From Methylovirgula sp. (lineage in GTDB: Bacteria; Pseudomonadota; Alphaproteobacteria; Rhizobiales; Beijerinckiaceae), in the NCBI GenBank assembly GCA_030036945.1, contig JASHSB010000065.1, positions 1 through 35,808 of the forward strand: a stretch of 35,808 nucleotides of DNA, given 5' to 3'. The position numbers and the translations under genes were made by a program. The notes under the pieces are model-generated. The model worked only from the letters and a program-made list of their open reading frames with translations. It did no database searches and was not told the origin of the DNA. Shown here piece after piece: positions 23,357-35,699 of the stretch. Position 1 is the first letter of the stretch, and every line of letters starts with the position of its first letter.

Positions 23357-26300
23357 ATGAACGACGAGACGGCCGGAAAGGGCCCCGATTATTCCAAGAC
23401 GCTGTATCTGCCGCGCACCGATTTTGCGATGCGCGCCGGCCTGCCGCAGAAAGAGCCCGAGTTGCTTGCCCGTTGGCAGGCGATCGACCTCTATCGGCGG
23501 CTGCGCGAGCAAGGCCGGGGCAGGGCGAAGTTCGTCCTTCATGACGGCCCGCCTTATGCCAACGGTCACATTCACATCGGCCACGCGCTGAACAAGATCC
23601 TCAAGGATCTCGTCACCCGCTCGCAGCAGATGCTTGGCAAGGATTCGAATTACGTGCCCGGCTGGGACTGCCACGGCCTGCCGATCGAATGGAAGATCGA
23701 AGAGGAGTATCGCGCCAAGGGCAAGAACAAAGATGAAGTGCCGATTATCGAGTTCCGCCGCCAATGCCGCGCGTTTGCCGCGCATTGGGTCGACGTGCAG
23801 CGCCAGGAGTTCAAGCGGCTCGGCGTCATCGGCGATTGGGATCACCCCTATGAGACGATGAATTTCTTCGCCGAGGCGCAGATTGCCCGCGAAATCATGA
23901 AATTCGCCGCCAACGGCACGCTCTATCGCGGCTCGAAGCCGGTGATGTGGAGCGTAGTGGAAAAGACCGCGCTCGCCGAGGCGGAGGTGGAGTATGAGGA
24001 TCACGTCAGCGATACGGTCTGGGTGGCTTTTCCGATCAAGTTCGTGCGCGACGTGTGTTGCGAAGGGCGCAACATCGATCCCGAACGAAAGCGCGAACTG
24101 CTGGAGCAAGCGAGCATCGTAATTTGGACCACGACGCCTTGGACGATTCCGGCCAATCGGGCGGTTTCCTATTCGCATAAGATCGCTTACGGACTTTATC
24201 GAGTGACCGCCGCGCCGCAAGATAATTGGGCAAAGGTTGGATCGCTTTACGTCCTTGCAGATGCGCTGGCCGAGAGCGCGTTTAAGGCCGCCAAGGTCGA
24301 GCGCTACGAGAAGGTCCAGCCGGTGGACGCGACGGAGTTGCAGGGGGCAGTCGCCGCGCATCCGCTGGCGCGTACAGTCAGCGGCTACGGCTTTCCGGTT
24401 CTGCTCTTCGATGGCGAGCACGTCACCGAGGATACCGGCACGGGCTTCGTCCATACCGCGCCGGGCCATGGCCGCGAAGACTTCGAAATCTGGATGGCGC
24501 ATCGCGCCGAGCTCGAAACGCGCGAGATCGATACGCGCATTCCTTATACGGTCGATGCGGACGGTTTCTTCACGAAAGAGGCGCCGGGCTTCCAAGGCAG
24601 GCGCGTAATCGACGACAAAGGCGACAAAGGCGACGCCAACGAGGCGGTGATCGAAGCGTTGAAGGCATCCGGCAATCTCGTCGCGCGTGGCCGGCTGAAA
24701 CATCAATATCCGCATTCCTGGCGCTCGAAGAAGCCGCTTATCTTCCGCAATACGCCGCAATGGTTCATCGCGATAGATAAGGCGATCCCGACCCTCTCCC
24801 AGAGGGAGAGGGTGGCCACAGGGCGGTCGAGTGAGGGGTTACCTTCGCCATCGCAACCCCTCACCCCGGCGCTTCGCGCTGACCCCCTCGCTCTGGGAGA
24901 TGGTACACATACCCTCCGCCAGATCGCGCTTACCGAGATTGTGCGAACGGAATGGTATCCGCCAGCCGGCGAGAACCGCATCACCGGCATGGTGGCCAAT
25001 CGTCCCGATTGGGTGGTGTCGCGGCAACGCGCCTGGGGCGTGCCGATCGCGATTTTCGTCAAAAAGGCGACAGGCGAAATCCTCGTCGACGAGCGCGTGA
25101 ATGCGCGCATTGCCGAGGCTTTCGAGGGCGAGGGCGCCGATGCCTGGTTTCAACCGGATGCCGCGGCGCGCTTTCTCGCGCCCGACTACACGCCGGCCGC
25201 CTACGAGAAGATCGACGACGTGCTCGACGTCTGGTTCGATTCCGGTTCGACGCACGCCTTTACGTTGGAAGATCCGGCGCATTTCCCCGGCCTCGCCGGC
25301 ATCGAGCGCATCCGCGACGGCGGCCGCGACGAAGTCATGTATCTCGAAGGATCGGATCAGCATCGCGGCTGGTTCCAGTCTTCCTTGTTGGAGAGTTGTG
25401 GGACTCGCGCGCGCGCCCCCTTCGACGCGGTGCTGACGCACGGCTTCGTTCTCGACGAGAAGGGCCAGAAGATGGCCAAGTCGTTCGGCAACGTCGTGGC
25501 GCCGCAGAGCGTCATCGCCGACGCCGGCGCCGACATTTTGCGCTTCTGGGTCGCCGCGTCCGATTATTCCGACGATCTGCGCATCGGCGCGGAGATCCTC
25601 AAAACATTTGGCGAAACCTATCGCAAATTGCGCAACACCATCCGTTGGATGCTCGGCACACTCGCGCATTACGACGCGCTGTTGTCGCGCAATCTCCCTC
25701 ACCCTGAGGAGGCGCGCAGCGCCGTCTCGAAGGGCGAGGAACACTCATCCTTCGAGATGCCCGCTTCGCGGGCTCCTCAGGATGAGGGTGCGTACGATAC
25801 GGAGTTTCCTGAGCTTGAACGGCTGATGCTGCATCGCCTCGCCGAGCTCGATGTCGAGATCCGAGACGCCTACCGGGCGTTCGATTTCAAGCGCGTCGTC
25901 GCGCGTCTCGCGGCTTTCCTGAACGCCGATCTCTCTGCCTTCTATTTCGACATCCGCAAGGACGTGCTCTATTGCGATCCGCCGTCGAGCGCGCGACGCC
26001 ACGCGGCGCTCGCAACGATCGAGCGGATCTTTCACGCCGTGACCTTGTGGCTCGCGCCGATTCTCGTCTTTACTTGCGAGGAGGCGTGGCTGTCGCGCTA
26101 TCCTGACGCGACCTCGGTGCATCTCGAAACTTTTCCGGAAATCCCCGCCGCCTGGCGCGACGACGCGCTCGCCGCGAGATGGAAGATAATCCGCAATATC
26201 CGCGCTGTTGTTACCGAGGCGATGGAAATCGAAAGAGCAGAAAAAAAAATCGGCTCGTCGCTTGAAGCGGCGCCGATTGTCTATGTGGCTGATGCAGAAT

Positions 26301-26557
26301 TGTGCCGCGCCCTAGAAAGCATCGACTTCGCGGAAGTTTGTATTACTTCGGACATCACAATTAAGAACGAAAGTGGGCCGCCGGACGCCTACGGGGTTCC
26401 GGAGCTTTCCGTCAAAATCCGCCGGGCCGATGGCCGCAAATGCGCGCGTTCGTGGAAAATCTCGCCGCTCGTCGGAACCGATCCGGAATTTCCCGACGTG
26501 ACGCCGCGTGACGCCGCGGCGCTGCGCGAATGGAAGGCGCTGGGGCTTTGGCCGTGA
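23357..26557 (+). CDS. ileS: Isoleucyl-tRNA synthetase
   Basis: Class I synthetase of 1066 residues that charges tRNA-Ile. HIGH motif in [10 protein letters not shown]; editing domain (CP1) with [19 protein letters not shown] and [13 protein letters not shown]; second signature [10 protein letters not shown] at K705 (KMAKS in place of the usual KMSKS). The tRNA-binding helical domain and C-terminal domain follow. The protein is longer than usual for the family because two palindromic repeat elements are translated inside it, about residues 478-517 and 780-811. Both keep the frame. A run of nine A (26241-26249) lies near the 3-prime end. The lspA start overlaps the stop. Confidence 0.96.
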   Translation: MNDETAGKGPDYSKTLYLPRTDFAMRAGLPQKEPELLARWQAIDLYRRLREQGRGRAKFVLHDGPPYANGHIHIGHALNKILKDLVTRSQQMLGKDSNYVPGWDCHGLPIEWKIEEEYRAKGKNKDEVPIIEFRRQCRAFAAHWVDVQRQEFKRLGVIGDWDHPYETMNFFAEAQIAREIMKFAANGTLYRGSKPVMWSVVEKTALAEAEVEYEDHVSDTVWVAFPIKFVRDVCCEGRNIDPERKRELLEQASIVIWTTTPWTIPANRAVSYSHKIAYGLYRVTAAPQDNWAKVGSLYVLADALAESAFKAAKVERYEKVQPVDATELQGAVAAHPLARTVSGYGFPVLLFDGEHVTEDTGTGFVHTAPGHGREDFEIWMAHRAELETREIDTRIPYTVDADGFFTKEAPGFQGRRVIDDKGDKGDANEAVIEALKASGNLVARGRLKHQYPHSWRSKKPLIFRNTPQWFIAIDKAIPTLSQRERVATGRSSEGLPSPSQPLTPALRADPLALGDGTHTLRQIALTEIVRTEWYPPAGENRITGMVANRPDWVVSRQRAWGVPIAIFVKKATGEILVDERVNARIAEAFEGEGADAWFQPDAAARFLAPDYTPAAYEKIDDVLDVWFDSGSTHAFTLEDPAHFPGLAGIERIRDGGRDEVMYLEGSDQHRGWFQSSLLESCGTRARAPFDAVLTHGFVLDEKGQKMAKSFGNVVAPQSVIADAGADILRFWVAASDYSDDLRIGAEILKTFGETYRKLRNTIRWMLGTLAHYDALLSRNLPHPEEARSAVSKGEEHSSFEMPASRAPQDEGAYDTEFPELERLMLHRLAELDVEIRDAYRAFDFKRVVARLAAFLNADLSAFYFDIRKDVLYCDPPSSARRHAALATIERIFHAVTLWLAPILVFTCEEAWLSRYPDATSVHLETFPEIPAAWRDDALAARWKIIRNIRAVVTEAMEIERAEKKIGSSLEAAPIVYVADAELCRALESIDFAEVCITSDITIKNESGPPDAYGVPELSVKIRRADGRKCARSWKISPLVGTDPEFPDVTPRDAAALREWKALGLWP
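24788..24903. repeat. Palindromic repeat inside ileS, copy 1
   Basis: Nested inverted repeats interrupt ileS: TCTCCCAGAG (24795-24804) with CTCTGGGAGA (24891-24900), ACCCTCTCCC (24791-24800) with GGGAGAGGGT (24804-24813), and an inner GTGAGGGGTT (24831-24840) with AACCCCTCAC (24855-24864). It is translated in frame as about 40 residues between WFIAIDKAI and LRQIALTEI, which are adjacent in ordinary IleRS. The CCCTCTCCC motif relates it to the element after fae. Confidence 0.8.
25696..25788. repeat. Palindromic repeat inside ileS, copy 2
   Basis: A 93-nt element, exactly 31 codons long. CCCTCACCCTGAGGAG (25696-25711) and CTCCTCAGGATGAGGG (25773-25788) are inverted repeats with one mismatch; TCTCGAAGG (25725-25733) pairs with CCTTCGAGA (25749-25757); GCCCGC-TTC-GCGGGC forms a further hairpin. 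It is translated as [20 protein letters not shown] and onward, just before the conserved [13 protein letters not shown]. Its arms recur in the gap after secF. Confidence 0.85.
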
Positions 26558-27063
26558 AAGACGCGGGAATGTCTAAGCGCGCCGCGCCGCCACGCGTCTG
26601 GGGAGCGCGCGCTGCGCTTGCCGCGTTTGCCTTGGACCAGGCCAACAAGCTTTGGCTCATTTACTTCTACCATCTCGGCCTGCGCCAGCCGGTGCGGCTG
26701 ACGCCGTTCTTGGATCTTATCCTCGCCAAGAACTCGGGGATTTCTTATTCGCTGCTCAGCGCGCACGGCGCGGTCGGCCGTTGGTCGCTTTTTGCTTTGG
26801 CGATCGCCGCGACGGCTCTTCTGGCGCTATGGCTCTGGCATACCGGCACACGGGCGAGTGCGCTCGGGCTCGGGCTCATCATCGGCGGTGCGCTCGGCAA
26901 CGCCTGCGACCGTCTCTTCCATGGCTATGTTGCCGACTTCTATCATTTTCACCTAGGTGGATTTTCCTGGTACGTTTTCAACCTCGCCGACGTGGCGATT
27001 TGCGCCGGTGTCGCACTGCTTCTGCTGGAGCCGCTGATCAAGCCGGCGAAAGACTTTTCCTGA
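26554..27063 (+). CDS. lspA: Lipoprotein signal peptidase (signal peptidase II)
   Basis: Inner-membrane aspartic protease of 169 residues that cleaves prolipoprotein signal peptides after lipidation. [39 protein letters not shown] and [11 protein letters not shown] are the conserved blocks, with the catalytic aspartates in NACDR and NLADV. Four membrane helices are visible. GTG at 26554 overlaps the ileS TGA and would couple translation; ATG at 26569 ([12 protein letters not shown]) is the alternative. Confidence 0.93.
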   Translation: MKDAGMSKRAAPPRVWGARAALAAFALDQANKLWLIYFYHLGLRQPVRLTPFLDLILAKNSGISYSLLSAHGAVGRWSLFALAIAATALLALWLWHTGTRASALGLGLIIGGALGNACDRLFHGYVADFYHFHLGGFSWYVFNLADVAICAGVALLLLEPLIKPAKDFS

Positions 27064-27127
27064 CGATGCCTACAAATTGCCGTGAACTATGGCATGATGG
27101 CGCTTAGGTTCGAGGAGAGATCCCGAT

Positions 27128-27847
27128 TTGCAAACGCGCCGGACTCACGGACTTGCACTGACCGCAAGCGCGGCGTGGCTCGCCTTGGCCTTGCCGAGCA
27201 CGGCTCGTGCCGACGACTGGTGGAATTCCGTGCTCGGGTTCGTCGGGTGGGGCCCCAACAAGACGGACCAGGGCATCGATTATACGGCGCGCCCGGCGTT
27301 GGTCGTGCCGCCCAAGATGGATCTGCCGCCGCCCCAGACGGCGGCTGCCAAGCCCGCCGATTGGCCGAACGACCCGGATGCTGCGACGCGCCGCGCCGCC
27401 GAGGCGGATTCGCGCCGACCCGCGCCGCCAAGCCCAGTCGCCGACGCGACCGATAACGACGACGATACGGGGGATCAGCCCGCTTCAAAGGCGCAGAAGC
27501 CGGCGGCCGGCAAGGACGCCAAAAATCTCGATTGGATCGGCTCCAAGAGCGCCGGATTGAGCGGCGCCGGAACCTCAGTTTTCAGCGGCGGCTCGGGGGG
27601 GCTGAGCATGCCGAATTTCGATATCACCAATATCTCCACCTGGAATCCGTTCAGCGCGCACGACGACACGAAGGAGGTGCGAACCTTGAAAGTAGGTGTC
27701 GAGCCGCCGCGCGAATATCTCACTCAGCCGCCGGCCGGCTATCGCTCGCCGGTTGCCGTCGATACGGATTCCGACACGTCGCAGGACGCGAGCACCACAA
27801 ACGCCGCGGCGGCTTCCGTGAGTGCCGCTTCGGCGACCGGCAAGTAG
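27128..27847 (+). CDS. Secreted Pro/Ala-rich protein
   Basis: 239-residue exported protein of unknown function. A signal peptide (about 1-28, ending ARA-DD) has no lipobox cysteine. The segment RPALVVPPKMDLPPPQ followed by WPNDPDAATRR resembles the motif of alphaproteobacterial DUF3035/BamF-like envelope proteins, which is a tentative link. The middle is low-complexity and acidic (TDNDDDTGD), then GSGGLSMPNFDITNISTWNP and EPPREYLTQPPAGYR. The start is TTG with GAGGAGAG upstream. It is 64 nt after lspA, probably in the same operon, and converges with the fliO-like gene. Confidence 0.7.
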   Translation: MQTRRTHGLALTASAAWLALALPSTARADDWWNSVLGFVGWGPNKTDQGIDYTARPALVVPPKMDLPPPQTAAAKPADWPNDPDAATRRAAEADSRRPAPPSPVADATDNDDDTGDQPASKAQKPAAGKDAKNLDWIGSKSAGLSGAGTSVFSGGSGGLSMPNFDITNISTWNPFSAHDDTKEVRTLKVGVEPPREYLTQPPAGYRSPVAVDTDSDTSQDASTTNAAAASVSAASATGK

Positions 27848-27867
27848 CCGCGCAGTTTCGGCGCGGC
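27847..27867. terminator. Hairpin between convergent genes
   Basis: GCCGCGC-AGTTTCG-GCGCGGC is a perfect 7-bp stem with a 7-nt loop in the 26-nt gap between the secreted-protein gene and the fliO-like gene. It could end transcription from both sides, but no T run follows, so the call is weak. Confidence 0.35.
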
Positions 27868-27873
27868 GCAGCT

Positions 27874-28734
27874 TCACGGCTTATTCGGACCGCGGCCGAG
27901 CAGCTTGGCCATTTCCTCTTCGAGCGATTCCATGGGATCCGGCAGCTGCGGCGGCTCATGGGGCGCTCCTTCAGGCGCCGGGGGCGGCGGAATAATGTCC
28001 GTGGAAGGTTTGAAGGGAGGAGCGGGACGCGCTGGCCAACGCAAAAAGCCTGGCGCGATCGCCGGTGCGGCGGGTTTCGGCGGCGGATTGAAAGCTGCCG
28101 CGGGGGAGTCGGGCTCGAGTCTCGCCGGCGGCTCGGCAAGCGGTTTGCTGTCGGGGCGCGGCGGCGTGCGACGCGAGGGCGCGGCAGTGGGCGCCGGAGC
28201 GCCGCGGCTCACGGGCTGCAGCCGCAGGGCCGCGGCGATTTCCGGCGCGGCCGGTTGCTGCGGTTCGGGAATCACTGGCCCGAGCGGCAGCGGCATGACG
28301 GGCGGCATCGGAGTTGCCGGCGGAAGTTTAGGCTCCGCCGGTTTCGGCGGCGTGACCGACTCCTTGCTGTCCTTGTCGCGGATCTCTTTAGCGTCTTTAT
28401 CGCGCGGCTCCTTTTCGCGGCCGCGCGTCTCCCGCGAATCGCGCGCTTCGGCGCGGACGATCTGCGATTCGATCAGAACGTCGTTAGGCCCGCCGATCAT
28501 GATGAGATGTTCGGTGTTGTCGCGACGCACGATCACGAGCTGGCGCTGCCGATCGAGGTCGAAGGCATCCACGATGCCCAGCCGGAGCTGCCTTCCTCTG
28601 CCGCCGGCCATCCGCAGCCGGCGTCCGAAAGCGAGCCGAAAGATCAACCAGATAAGCACTGCGGCGACAAAGAAACAGATCGCCACGGCGGCAATAATGC
28701 CGGGTTTTTCCCCAAGGCTGCTCAACACCGACAT
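27874..28734 (-). CDS. fliO: FliO-like flagellar export protein with Pro-rich tail
   Basis: 286-residue protein. One membrane helix (about 12-36) is followed by a FliO-type domain: RLGIVDAFDLDRQRQLVIV and VRRDNTEHLIMIGGPNDVL. FliO helps assemble the FliPQR core of the flagellar type III export gate. The remainder (about 90-286) is a charged RDKD-repeat stretch and a long Pro/Ala-rich region, ending in a short LEEEMAKLLGRG helix; this tail is far longer than in enteric FliO. No other flagellar gene is in the window. A CtrA-type box lies 160 nt upstream, which would suit cell-cycle control. Confidence 0.75.
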   Translation of the reverse strand: MSVLSSLGEKPGIIAAVAICFFVAAVLIWLIFRLAFGRRLRMAGGRGRQLRLGIVDAFDLDRQRQLVIVRRDNTEHLIMIGGPNDVLIESQIVRAEARDSRETRGREKEPRDKDAKEIRDKDSKESVTPPKPAEPKLPPATPMPPVMPLPLGPVIPEPQQPAAPEIAAALRLQPVSRGAPAPTAAPSRRTPPRPDSKPLAEPPARLEPDSPAAAFNPPPKPAAPAIAPGFLRWPARPAPPFKPSTDIIPPPPAPEGAPHEPPQLPDPMESLEEEMAKLLGRGPNKP

Positions 28735-29177
28735 GGAACGCTCGCTTAAACCTTACCTTACCTAAAGATACGCCCGCACCGACCGCAGCCGGTGGGATCA
28801 TCGCATTTTGATCTATCGCATTTGGACATAACAGGCCAGCTTTTGGGCCGACCCGGGTATCCTAGCACGGCTTCCTGCGAGGCACCGTTCAAGGTTAAGA
28901 AATAGTTAAAGGCCGAGCGGCATGGAAGCCAGGCTCGCCTTCGGCGGCCTCGGAGACAAAAGAAATATCTCGATTGCAATGCAAGAACGAGCGCCCCATC
29001 CTGCCGAATCGAACGTGGCTGCGGCACTGCCGAGGCGAAGGCGGGTGAATTGCCTCTACGCGGACGGCCGATATCGGAACTCGCTTGTCTTAGAATGGCT
29101 TTACGCATCATCTTAGCAAAGAGCTTGACGTTTCGGATCAGTGCCGTCTGGCGCCACTTGCGACGGAAGTGAGCCGA
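28735..29177. other. Divergent intergenic region fliO-like / cckA
   Basis: 443 nt without a credible gene. The 64-codon ORF at 28922-29116 has no recognisable homology and atypical composition. The region contains a CtrA-type box (28895-28909) and should hold the promoters of both the fliO-like gene and cckA. No RNA gene was recognised. Confidence 0.6.
28895..28909. promoter_or_regulatory. CtrA-type binding box
   Basis: TTAA-GAAATAG-TTAA is an exact match to the TTAA-N7-TTAA core of the CtrA consensus, in a GC-rich context where two TTAA at this spacing are not expected often. It lies between the fliO-like gene and cckA, which heads the CtrA phosphorelay. Confidence 0.6.
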
Positions 29178-31685
29178 ATGACCGACCAGCCGCTTGCCTT
29201 CGATCGCACCGCACGCGCGGGAAGCCCGGCGCTGGTTTTGCTTTTCGCCGCGTGTCTCGTGGTGCCGGTTGCCGCCTTCTCGGTTCTGCCGAAGGAAACC
29301 GCGGGCACGCTGGTCATCGGCCTTTTGACGCTGCTCGCGGTCATCGGGATTTTCGGGCTCTTCGGCTACGCCGTCGGATTCCTGCAATTCTCCGGGCGGG
29401 CGCTGCGCAACGATCTCACCAAACTCGTCTGCGACAGCGGGCCCGAAGGTCTCCTCGTCTGCGATGCCGACGGCAAGATTCTGTATGCCAACGAAATCTA
29501 TACGCGACTCTCGGGCGCCGCCGATGCCAGTCAGTTGAGGACGGTGGAGCGTCTCTTTTCCGGCCCGGCCGACGTTTCGGAAGCGATCTACCGGCTCGCC
29601 GAGGCGGCGCGGGAGGGCAAGCGCAATTCCGAGGAACTGCGGCTAGCCCCGCCGCTGAGCGGCGATGCCGAGGTCGGCTGGTATCGCATCCGCGTGCGGC
29701 CGCTCAACTATCGCGGCGGCAAACGCACGACCCTGTGGTCGGTCGCCGACGTTACGCGCGAGCGCGAACGGCACGAAAACGTCTTTCAGGAACTGCAGCA
29801 CGCCATCGACTTCCTCGATCATGCGCCGGCCGGCTTTTTCTCGTGCGACGCGTCGGGCGGCGTGTCCTATATGAACGCGACGCTCGCGCAATGGCTCGAT
29901 TACGACCTCGCGCAAGTCGGCTCTGGCGGCGTGGAACTCGGCGATTTCGCGGCGGGCGGCGGCGCGGTGCTGCTTTCGAGCCTGAGCGGTGCGCCGGGAG
30001 AAGTAGTAACCGAGCAGTTCGACATGGAGTTCCGGCGCCGCAACGGCCAGAGCCTGCCGGTCCGGCTTCTGCATCGCGTCGCCTTCGGTCAAGACGGCGT
30101 GCCGGGCGCGTCGCGCACGCTCGTTTTCAACCGCGCCCCCGGCGAAGAGCCGAGCGAGGATCTGCGCGCGGCGGAGGTACGATTCGCACGGGTGTTCAAT
30201 GCCACGCCGATGGCGATCGCCATCGTCGATCGGGACGGGCGCGTCAAACGCTCGAACGCCGCTTTTGCCAGATTGATGCCGGAAGCGCTCAAAGGCGCCG
30301 AGCAGCGCAGCATCTATGCCGGCGTGCTGGAGGGCGACCGCGCCTCGCTCGAAGCGGCGATCGCCGCCGCCGCGACGGCAAAAAGCGATGTCGCGCCGGT
30401 CGACGTCGGCCTCAAAGGCGAGCGCGGCCGCTCGGCGCGGCTATTGATTTCGGCCGCCGACGAGGGCGACGGGCCGGGCGCGACGATCTATGCGCTCGAC
30501 ACGACGGAGCTGCGCACGCTCAAGGAGAATTTCGCGCAATCGCAGAAAATGCAGGCCATCGGCCAGCTTGCCGGCGGCGTCGCGCACGATTTCAACAACG
30601 TCTTGACGGCGATCATTGGCTATTCCGACCTGCTGCTCGCCAACCATCGGCCGACCGATCCGTCCTTTCAGGACATCATGCAGATCAAGCAGAATGCCAA
30701 CCGCGCCGCCGGATTGGTGCGCCAGCTGCTCGCCTTCTCGCGCCGCCAGACGCTGCGTCCCGAGATCATTCAGCTCGGCGATGCGCTCTCCGAACTGTTG
30801 ATCCTGTTGCGCCGCCTGGTCGGCGAGAAGATCAGCCTCGATTTGCGCCACGGGCGCGATCTGTGGCTCGTCAAGGCCGATCTCAATCAGCTGGAGCAGG
30901 TGGTCATCAATCTGGTGGTCAATGCCCGCGATGCGATGCCGGAGGGCGGCCGGATTGAATTGCGCGTCAACAATCTTGCCGCGGCGGAATGCGCCCAGCT
31001 CGGCGAAGAAGCCCTGCCAGCGGCCGAATACGTGATGATCGAAGTCGAAGACACCGGAACCGGAATCGCGGCCGGGGTGCGCGAGAAGATCTTCGAGCCG
31101 TTCTTCACGACCAAAGAGGTCGGCAAAGGCACCGGGCTCGGGCTTTCCATGGTCTACGGCATCGTCAAACAGACCGGCGGCTTCGTATTCTGCGATTCGG
31201 AGCCGGGGGCGGGCACGACGTTTCGCATCCTCTTGCCGCGCTACGTCGCGCGCGCCGAGGAGGAAGAAGCGCGCAGGGAACCGGCCAGGAAAGCCGCCGC
31301 GGATCTCACCGGACACGGCACCATCCTGCTCGTCGAAGACGAAGAGGCGGTACGCGCCTTCGGTGCGCGGGCGCTCGCGGCGCGCGGATATAGCGTACTC
31401 GAGGCGGCGAACGGGGCCGAGGCGCTCGATCTGGTCGACAGGAATCCCGATAAGATCGACCTCATCGTTTCCGACGTGGTGATGCCGGAAATGGACGGGC
31501 CGACAATGTTCGGGGAATTGTGCAAGCGCGGCGTGGCGGCCAAGGTGATCTTCGTTTCGGGCTACGCCGAGGAGGCGTTCGCCAAGAATTTGCCCGAGGG
31601 CCAAGACTTCGGGTTCCTCGCCAAGCCGTTCACCCTGAAGCAATTGATCGAGGCGGTCAAAAACGCCGCCGCGCCGGCTGCCTAA
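29178..31685 (+). CDS. cckA: Cell-cycle hybrid histidine kinase CckA
   Basis: 835-residue membrane hybrid kinase that feeds the ChpT-CtrA phosphorelay. Two N-terminal membrane helices (about 18-38 and 45-68) are followed by PAS-like domains (about 80-190, 200-310, 325-435), a HisKA domain with H470 in [20 protein letters not shown], an HATPase domain ([36 protein letters not shown]), and a C-terminal receiver with D766 in [18 protein letters not shown] lies 8 nt before the ATG at 29178; a GTG three codons upstream (29169) is the alternative. The position before recA and the domain plan are as in other Rhizobiales. Confidence 0.93.
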   Translation: MTDQPLAFDRTARAGSPALVLLFAACLVVPVAAFSVLPKETAGTLVIGLLTLLAVIGIFGLFGYAVGFLQFSGRALRNDLTKLVCDSGPEGLLVCDADGKILYANEIYTRLSGAADASQLRTVERLFSGPADVSEAIYRLAEAAREGKRNSEELRLAPPLSGDAEVGWYRIRVRPLNYRGGKRTTLWSVADVTRERERHENVFQELQHAIDFLDHAPAGFFSCDASGGVSYMNATLAQWLDYDLAQVGSGGVELGDFAAGGGAVLLSSLSGAPGEVVTEQFDMEFRRRNGQSLPVRLLHRVAFGQDGVPGASRTLVFNRAPGEEPSEDLRAAEVRFARVFNATPMAIAIVDRDGRVKRSNAAFARLMPEALKGAEQRSIYAGVLEGDRASLEAAIAAAATAKSDVAPVDVGLKGERGRSARLLISAADEGDGPGATIYALDTTELRTLKENFAQSQKMQAIGQLAGGVAHDFNNVLTAIIGYSDLLLANHRPTDPSFQDIMQIKQNANRAAGLVRQLLAFSRRQTLRPEIIQLGDALSELLILLRRLVGEKISLDLRHGRDLWLVKADLNQLEQVVINLVVNARDAMPEGGRIELRVNNLAAAECAQLGEEALPAAEYVMIEVEDTGTGIAAGVREKIFEPFFTTKEVGKGTGLGLSMVYGIVKQTGGFVFCDSEPGAGTTFRILLPRYVARAEEEEARREPARKAAADLTGHGTILLVEDEEAVRAFGARALAARGYSVLEAANGAEALDLVDRNPDKIDLIVSDVVMPEMDGPTMFGELCKRGVAAKVIFVSGYAEEAFAKNLPEGQDFGFLAKPFTLKQLIEAVKNAAAPAA

Positions 31686-31727
31686 GCGCAGTGGGAACCG
31701 GATTATGAGGCTTTGTCAAAAGGAGGC

Positions 31728-31755
31728 TTGCGGAATAGAACAAAAGGAGTACAAT
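31728..31755 (+). promoter_or_regulatory. recA promoter with LexA-type SOS box
   Basis: TTGCGG (31728-31733) and TACAAT (31750-31755) are spaced by 16 nt. Within the spacer lies GAAC-AAAAGGA-GTAC (31738-31752), one mismatch from the alphaproteobacterial LexA direct repeat GAAC-N7-GAAC. A LexA dimer there would block RNA polymerase. Transcription would start about 50 nt before the recA ATG. Confidence 0.65.
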
Positions 31756-31810
31756 TCTAGAGATCGGCGGCCTGCCATTGTCCGCTTCAAACGCCCGTGT
31801 CAGAAGGATC

Positions 31811-32896
31811 ATGTCGATGACCCAAGCGAATCTCCGCCTTGTGGAAGGAACGTCAGTGGACAAGACCAAGGCGCTGGATGCGGCCTTGTCGCAGATCGAA
31901 CGCAACTTCGGCAAAGGTTCGATCATGCGCCTCGGCAAAAGTCAGAAAGTGGTCGAGATCGAGACCATTTCGTCGGGCTCGCTCGGCCTTGACATCGCGC
32001 TCGGCGTCGGCGGCCTGCCGCGCGGCCGCGTGATCGAGATTTACGGGCCCGAATCCTCCGGCAAGACGACGCTCACGCTGCATGTAATCGCCGAAGCGCA
32101 GAAGCGGGGCGGGGTTTGCGCCTTCGTCGATGCGGAACATGCGCTCGATCCCGTCTATGCACGCAAACTCGGCGTCAATCTCGAAGATCTTCTGATCTCG
32201 CAGCCCGATACCGGCGAACAGGCGCTGGAGATCACCGACACGCTGGTGCGCTCCGGCGCCATCGACGTGCTGGTCGTCGATTCGGTCGCCGCTTTGACGC
32301 CGCGCGCCGAGATCGACGGCGAAATGGGCGACAGCCAGCCCGGCCTTCAGGCCCGCCTCATGAGCCAGGCGCTGCGCAAGCTCACCGCCTCGATCTCCAA
32401 GTCGCAGACCATGGTGATCTTCATCAACCAGATCCGCATGAAGATCGGCGTCCTCTACGGCAGCCCGGAAACCACTACGGGCGGCAATGCCCTGAAGTTC
32501 TACGCTTCGGTCCGTCTCGACATCCGCCGGATCGGCTCGATCAAGGAGCGCGAGGAGATCATCGGCAACCAGACCCGCGTGAAAGTGGTCAAGAACAAGG
32601 TCGCCCCGCCGTTCAAACAGGTCGAGTTCGACATCATGTATGGGGCGGGAATTTCGAAGATGGGCGAACTTGTCGATCTTGGCGTCAAGGCCGGCGTCGT
32701 CGAGAAATCCGGCGCCTGGTTCTCCTACGATAGCCAGAGGCTCGGCCAGGGCCGCGAGAACGCCAAAGCCTATTTGAAGAGCAATCCGGAAATCGCCGCG
32801 CGGATCGAACAAGCGATCCGGGAGAATTCCGGGCTCATCGCGGAACGCATTCTCGACCCCGGCGAGAGCGAGGAAAGTAACGAAATGGACGCCTGA
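31811..32896 (+). CDS. recA: Recombinase RecA
   Basis: 361-residue recombinase for homologous recombination and SOS co-protease activity. Walker [10 protein letters not shown], Walker [11 protein letters not shown]1/L2 regions ([19 protein letters not shown] and [20 protein letters not shown]) and the acidic C-terminus ([11 protein letters not shown]) are all present. ATG at 31811 ([13 protein letters not shown]) or 31817 is likely; the track start at 31778 lies beyond the homology. Upstream SOS-type promoter; alaS follows at 115 nt. Confidence 0.97.
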   Translation: MSMTQANLRLVEGTSVDKTKALDAALSQIERNFGKGSIMRLGKSQKVVEIETISSGSLGLDIALGVGGLPRGRVIEIYGPESSGKTTLTLHVIAEAQKRGGVCAFVDAEHALDPVYARKLGVNLEDLLISQPDTGEQALEITDTLVRSGAIDVLVVDSVAALTPRAEIDGEMGDSQPGLQARLMSQALRKLTASISKSQTMVIFINQIRMKIGVLYGSPETTTGGNALKFYASVRLDIRRIGSIKEREEIIGNQTRVKVVKNKVAPPFKQVEFDIMYGAGISKMGELVDLGVKAGVVEKSGAWFSYDSQRLGQGRENAKAYLKSNPEIAARIEQAIRENSGLIAERILDPGESEESNEMDA

Positions 32897-33011
32897 GGCG
32901 AGCCCGTCGGCGCTCGACAGGCCGAATGGAGCGGGTTAGAAGAAAACCTCTCCCTTTTGGACTGATCGTCGCGGCATTAAGTTTGCCGCCGCGCCAACGG
33001 ATGCAACGTTT

Positions 33012-35699
<2,688 letters not shown>

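Noticed and set aside
22397-24760. 787-codon minus-strand ORF
   Set aside because: Long antisense shadow of the NDUFAF6-like gene and ileS produced by high GC; its translation shows no family motifs.
23357-26557. Introns or inteins as the cause of the extra length of ileS
   Set aside because: The inserts are short, palindromic and match intergenic repeats; no intein or intron motifs were seen.
29141-30958. 605-codon plus-strand ORF overlapping cckA
   Set aside because: Frame-shifted shadow of cckA rich in Arg and Ala; no domain seen.
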